Part shown: in pieces, positions 59,040 through 64,000 of the stretch
How the letters are laid out: every line of letters begins with the position of its first letter
Numbering within the stretch: the stretch's first letter is position 1
DNA from: Dryas octopetala
Taxonomy: Eukaryota > Streptophyta > Magnoliopsida > Rosales > Rosaceae
Reading direction: 5' to 3'
Assembly (NCBI GenBank): GCA_963921425.1
Contig: OY992833.1
Span: 29,746,698 to 29,810,697, forward strand
DNA length: 64,000 nucleotides
The notes under the pieces: model-generated
Told to the model about the DNA's origin: nothing
Seen by the model: only the letters and a program-made list of their open reading frames with translations
Database searches by the model: none
Position numbers and translations under genes: made by a program

Positions 59040-60533
59040 ATGGCTCCAATGTTGCCGGACTTCTCCAAGTCCGTGAAGCTCAAGTATGTAAAACTCGGGT
59101 ACCAATATCTGGTGAACCACATTATCACTCTGACTCTGATCCCCATCATGGCCGGTATTTTCCTGGAGGTCCTCCGGTTGGGCCCCCACGAGATTCTGAA
59201 ACTGTGGACGTCCCTCCACTTGGACCTGGTTCAAATCCTCTGCTCCTCCTTCCTGATCATCTTCATCGGCACCGTCTACTTCATGTCGAAGCCCCGCACC
59301 ATTTTCCTGGTGGACTACGCCTGCTACAAGCCCCCCGTGACCTGCCGCGTCCCCTTCTCCACCTTCATGGAGCACTCCCGCCTCATCCTGAGCAACAACC
59401 CCAAGAGCGTCGAGTTCCAGATGAGAATCCTGGAGCGCTCCGGCCTCGGCGAGGAGACTTGTCTGCCTCCCGCCATTCACTACATCCCTCCCAACCCCAC
59501 GATGGAGGCTGCCAGGGGTGAGGCCGAGCTCGTCCTATTCTCGGCCATGGATTCTCTCTTCGAAAAGACGGGTTTAAAGCCCAAAGACATTGACATTCTG
59601 ATCGTGAATTGCAGTCTCTTCTCTCCGACCCCGTCTTTGTCCGCTATGGTGATCAACAAGTACAAGCTGAGAAGCAACATCAAGAGTTTCAATCTGTCGG
59701 GCATGGGGTGCAGTGCGGGACTCATCTCCATCGATTTGGCTCGCGATCTTCTTCAGGTACATCCGAATTCATATGCGGTGATCGTCAGCACAGAGATCAT
59801 AACTCCAAACTATTACCAAGGAAAGGAGCGGGCGATGCTTCTGCCCAACTGTCTATTCCGCATGGGTGGGGCCGCTTTGCTTTTATCCAACCGCCGCTCC
59901 GAGCGAAGACGGGCAAAGTACCGGTTGGTCCACGTGGTCCGAACGCACAAGGGAGCGGACGACAAAGCGTACCGGTGCGTATTCGAGGAGGAGGACAGGG
60001 AGGGCAAAGTAGGAATTTCGCTGTCCAAAGATCTGATGGCCATCGCGGGGGAGGCCCTCAAGTCGAACATCACCACAATTGGGCCGCTGGTGCTGCCGGC
60101 GTCGGAGCAGCTGCTTTTCCTGCTCACCCTCGTGGGGCGGAAAATAGTCAACCCCAAATGGAAGCCGTACATTCCGGACTTCAAGCAGGCTTTCGAGCAC
60201 TTCTGCATCCACGCGGGGGGGAGGGCGGTCATCGACGAGCTGCAGAAGAACCTGCAGCTCTCGCCGGAGCATTGCGAGGCGTCCAGGATGACGCTGCACA
60301 GGTTCGGGAATACGTCGTCGTCTTCGCTGTGGTACGAGATTGGGTACATTGAGGCCAAAGGGAGGATGAGGAAGGGGGATCGGGTTTGGCAGATAGCGTT
60401 CGGGAGTGGGTTCAAGTGTAACAGTGCGGTGTGGAAGTGCAATAGAACCATCAACACGCCCATTTCCGATGGGCCCTGGGCTGATTGCATCCATCGGTAC
60501 CCAGTTCATATTCCTGAAGTTGTCAAGCTCTAG
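59040..60533 (+). CDS. KCS6: 3-ketoacyl-CoA synthase, KCS6/CER6-like
   Basis: A single 497-residue exon. Two hydrophobic segments at about 25-45 and 62-82 anchor it in the endoplasmic reticulum membrane. The FAE1/CUT1-type condensing domain follows, with catalytic Cys near 224 (NLSGMGCSAGLIS), His near 391 (FCIHAGGRAVIDE) and Asn near 424 (RFGNTSSSSLWYE). It closely follows Arabidopsis CER6/CUT1 as remembered, from KLKYVKLGYQYLVNH to the PVHIPEVVKL end. The enzyme carries out the first, rate-limiting condensation of very-long-chain fatty acid elongation, for cuticular wax and pollen coat lipids. The start at 59040 gives the usual short N-terminus. The coding region is far more GC-rich than its flanks and lacks the intron I recall in the Arabidopsis gene. 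Confidence 0.94.
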   Translation: MAPMLPDFSKSVKLKYVKLGYQYLVNHIITLTLIPIMAGIFLEVLRLGPHEILKLWTSLHLDLVQILCSSFLIIFIGTVYFMSKPRTIFLVDYACYKPPVTCRVPFSTFMEHSRLILSNNPKSVEFQMRILERSGLGEETCLPPAIHYIPPNPTMEAARGEAELVLFSAMDSLFEKTGLKPKDIDILIVNCSLFSPTPSLSAMVINKYKLRSNIKSFNLSGMGCSAGLISIDLARDLLQVHPNSYAVIVSTEIITPNYYQGKERAMLLPNCLFRMGGAALLLSNRRSERRRAKYRLVHVVRTHKGADDKAYRCVFEEEDREGKVGISLSKDLMAIAGEALKSNITTIGPLVLPASEQLLFLLTLVGRKIVNPKWKPYIPDFKQAFEHFCIHAGGRAVIDELQKNLQLSPEHCEASRMTLHRFGNTSSSSLWYEIGYIEAKGRMRKGDRVWQIAFGSGFKCNSAVWKCNRTINTPISDGPWADCIHRYPVHIPEVVKL

Positions 60534-63500
60534 ACACCTACACAAGCACCCACCTTAATTTCTTTCTTTCGTTTCACTTCCTAATTAATTATTTGCTAAA
60601 ATCGATCCATCGTCTTCGTCATTCTGGATTTGCATTTACACCTACTGTATCCCCTCCTTTTCTTTTTCTTTTTTTCAAATTTCTTGCCCATGAATTTGCA
60701 TACAAGCTCAAAATATGCCTTTTATGTATTAATTAATATATATCGTCTTTCATGTAATTCAAACACAATCCAACTTATTACTATATATGAATGGAGTTTC
60801 AAATGGATCATTACTTCATTAGCGTATTAATTCATTTATCATACAAATGAAAGAAAAAGAAGAATGAATCAAGAAACTCACTATTCGGTGTTTAATTGCA
60901 TCAGTATATAGAATATTTGATTGAGCCGGAGATATATCAATCCTGTGTGTCAGAGATGAAAATGTTACTTATATTGGCTAGCTACAATTTAGTACTTAAT
61001 TAGTGATAACTTGATTATAAGGTTTCGCTGTTTTGAATTTTGATCGATCATCCGAAATAATTCCCATAATTGTACGTGGCCGGTCTGATTAATTCTACTT
61101 ATAAAAAAAGAAATGTTTAGATCGAACCAAGCTAGACATGGCATTATATATGTATTTCTATAGATACCTGGCTAGCTCTCTAGCTAGCCTCTCTAGAGAG
61201 CTAGCCTCTCTGTATAATGTGCAGCAGGATGATCGATGAGGATGATTTTATTTGATCTTGCCATTAATATATATATATATATATATGGCTTTAAATTTTG
61301 CCTTCCACTTTAGTCATTGTCATATATAGATATATGCGCGCTGCATGTACGTGTATTGATTTTGGTTCGTCTTGTTAGGCTTTTCTCTGCATATGGCATT
61401 GGAATTAGCTAGCGAGAGGCGTCCAAACAACATTAACTGGATCAATCCCCATGCATGTTTATCTACATGACATGACTAGCTAGCTAGCCAATATAGATTG
61501 ACTTAAATAATATATAGTCTGTCTGATATTGCCAAATATTCTTTTATATATCGTATTATATATACATCATATGTATTAATGAGTGCCATGCCGTGGATAT
61601 GCCCGGCCGGATTGGATTTGGATTCGATCACTTATGGGTACGTCTTTTATTTGGATACCCCCCACCGCCAAAGCCAAAATGTCGAGTTTCCCAGAATAAA
61701 TTGGGACAACCACCGCTGATATTGATACGTACAAAAGAACCTACTGTTTGGCTGCAACAACATTTTACTTGTGTCAAATCAATATCCTCCAGCGGAAAAC
61801 TACTTGGCTGACCCAATAATATCGCTCTTGGCTGACCATATAATAAAGGGATTTAATTCGCCGGTGCAATGAAGAGTCAATATTCCAACTGTATGTGTAT
61901 GAAAGTTATGACGCAATGTGTTAATCTATCTTTCCAAGCAAATTAAAGGGTTTGCATCAAAGTACTTTGTCCACCACATTACAACAAGTCAACAAAACTA
62001 GCTAGGAGCATCATATAATGGTGATCTACAATGCTTGCAAGTGTAGAACTAAAGCCTGAATTCAATTATGTCAAATTGATAATATTACACGTCATTACAT
62101 TGTTAATCACGTCTTTCAAAACATATGATCATTAAATTCCATAATTCTAAAAGATGATAGAAATAGTATTATTCGAAAAATCCTCCTTCAAGACAATATA
62201 TTGTTCCTACCTGAATGTCCACTTTATAGAAACATGCCATGGTAACAAAGTTAATTTGGAGGACCACCAAAAAGGGATAGCTAGGTAGCTCATTAATTAA
62301 CTGTTGTACTGCGATATCCAAAGTGCAGCTAAGGTGGTCCTAGCTAGAGTTCAAGATTAGCTTTATCAACCCCATAGTAGGGTAGGTTGCTAGGCAGTAG
62401 ACAATATATGTATTACATACCGTGAATGTATATGGTATGCATGCATAAATGAATTAATAATATCGCTAGGAGAGGAAAAGCTAATTTCTGGCTGGCCTAA
62501 GTGTGAATGCATTTGAAGCCTCAACTTTCTGGTAAGAAAATACTAACAAAAGCAACATCGATCCCAGGCCTGAACACGAAGAGTGGTTTCTCAATTCTCG
62601 TGACTAAACGCCCAGAAACAGGCAAGAATGTAGTCCCCTCCAATTTTATGCGCTGATCGATTTAGATACAAACAAGGTCAATGTCGATGTATGAATTGCA
62701 TGGTCCTTAATTAATTAATCAATATCTCATCCAAGAGGGAGAAGGTATTGTAAGTTATAGTTTAGAATTTAAGAGGTATGTGAATCCCTTACATTAAGAA
62801 AAATAGAACCAGAGATTCTCCCCAAGAGAAATAAAACTTTGGTTATTTACTCGTAAAATGTTGGAATGCTTTTTTTTTTTTTAATCTTTTTTCCACTAAA
62901 TGCTAGCTGGTCCATGCTAGCTAGACTGTGCATTAATCATGTGAAGATGAAAATGGTTGTAACTTTTCGATCATGAGTTTTGATGAGTCGATGACAATAA
63001 TCAATTTATGCAACTAAATGTCAGGGAAAGTCGTGGCCATGACAATTGTGCAATCATGATTGTCGATAACTTGATATTGTAATATTGTATTGTACACCAA
63101 GATAGATTGAAGTGGCCACTAGGGAAGTAGGGAGATCGATGATTAAACTCATGAATTGACTGCGTTAGGAATAGATATTCATAATTCATCTCCATCCTCC
63201 AATCCAATATCTTAACTGCTACAAGTTTCAATTTATATCGATCGGCCATTACATTCATTCCTGGAATTATCTTTAATTTCCTTGTCTGGGCCAATTGAAA
63301 AGACTGAATCTGCCAGCTTCTACAGTGTATGCATACCAACATGTACGTATATATTGGTGAAGTGACTTCAATATTGTAACAGGTGGAGATCAGGAGAAGA
63401 AAATAAATATGTAGGGGTACACATGCAATTAATACAAAAGCTACTCATTTACAGACGAGACTGTGAAAACCAGCATGATATGAACTGGGGTCTCTGTTGC

Positions 63501-64000
63501 ATACACACATAAAAGAATATATAAAATACAAACTGAGGCAAATTATAAACATAAAAAATGTCTTTGCACGTACCTAATATATTAACTCCAATATTTAACA
63601 GGTGCCCTAGCTTGTCCATATATATTGGCTAATGCAATATGTATGCGTCTTTCTATATGCAGCATATGCTGTTTAATTTGGTTCGATTCACTGTCAATTA
63701 ATATAGCCAATAAACCAACAGAACTAATACTGTTCATGTCCTCAGATTGAGAGCAATACTGGAAGCCACTGCGCGCATTTACTCACTTCCAACTAGCAAC
63801 TTATTACATGCTGATCATATATATTAAAATCATCAGTAAGTGAAAGGGGCAATTCAATTTCACAGAATTTTCAAGAGGAAATAAAGTAGTGAGTATATAG
63901 AATGTGAATTATATCATACTCTTCTACACATTGTGGTGCAGAAGAAGGGACAGATAGCTAAATAATTGAAATTTGGCAGTGACTTAATTAATTATACGCC
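60534..64000. other. 3' UTR of the KCS gene, then intergenic DNA without recognised gene
   Basis: The first 250 bases are probably trailer. Beyond, the DNA is AT-rich with many CTAGCTAG words, including an inverted stretch at 61165-61210 (gctagcctctctagagagct), and a TA run at 61267-61286. Short frames at 61593-61816 and 63001-63342 resemble nothing I know and have no splice or promoter context. No repeat boundary was fixed. Confidence 0.4.

Noticed and set aside
59010..60545. Long minus-strand and shifted plus-strand frames of up to 247 residues
   Set aside because: They are shadows of the GC-rich KCS gene, whose catalytic residues and full-length similarity are unambiguous.

Overview
The window is nuclear DNA from a eudicot plant. 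The genes have GT-AG introns and plant-specific families, set in AT-rich intergenic DNA full of plant transposable elements. The gene set and element types suggest a rosid, possibly Rosaceae, but the sequence alone does not prove this. No bacterial, organellar or viral gene was seen.

Layout. 1-1364 (minus): 5' part of a RAD23-type ubiquitin receptor running off the left edge. 3211-3816 (minus): a 201-residue acidic protein of unknown function. 3.9-13.5 kb: gene-poor, with remnants of a hAT-like element, a LINE and a Ty3/gypsy gag. 13592-13975 and 19685-20053 (both minus): two intronless NIMIN-type genes, whose products in other plants bind NPR1 in salicylic acid signalling; each has TGACG motifs upstream and a DLNxxP repression motif near the C-terminus. 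Between them lie a fragmentary F-box/FBD-like pseudogene, two copies of a Mutator-like MITE with exact 9-bp target duplications, and a tiny SINE. 20798-25820 (plus): a broken copy of an alpha-xylosidase gene, split by a Harbinger-like element that carries what looks like a captured MBD8-like exon. 29172-33385 (plus): the intact alpha-xylosidase gene (XYL1-like, 933 aa, three exons). 34.3-41.8 kb: Ty3/gypsy debris, tandem repeats and nested elements. 44141-45172 (plus): a CRF/ERF118-type AP2 factor with a split upstream ORF in its leader. 48011-50186 (minus): a tetraketide alpha-pyrone reductase 2-like gene in six exons. 51-55.3 kb: a TRIM retrotransposon with identical LTRs, and MITEs. 59040-60533 (plus): an intronless KCS6/CER6-like 3-ketoacyl-CoA synthase. 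60.5-64 kb: no gene recognised.

From memory, XYL1, CRF10/ERF118, TKPR2 and KCS6/CER6 are close neighbours in Arabidopsis (At1g68530-At1g68560). The right half of the window therefore appears to keep an old gene block. The most interesting observations are the intron-split upstream ORF of the AP2 gene, a GC-AG intron in the reductase, the gene-fragment-carrying Harbinger-like element in the pseudogene, and several insertions with readable target duplications that allow relative dating. No wholly new biological system was evident.
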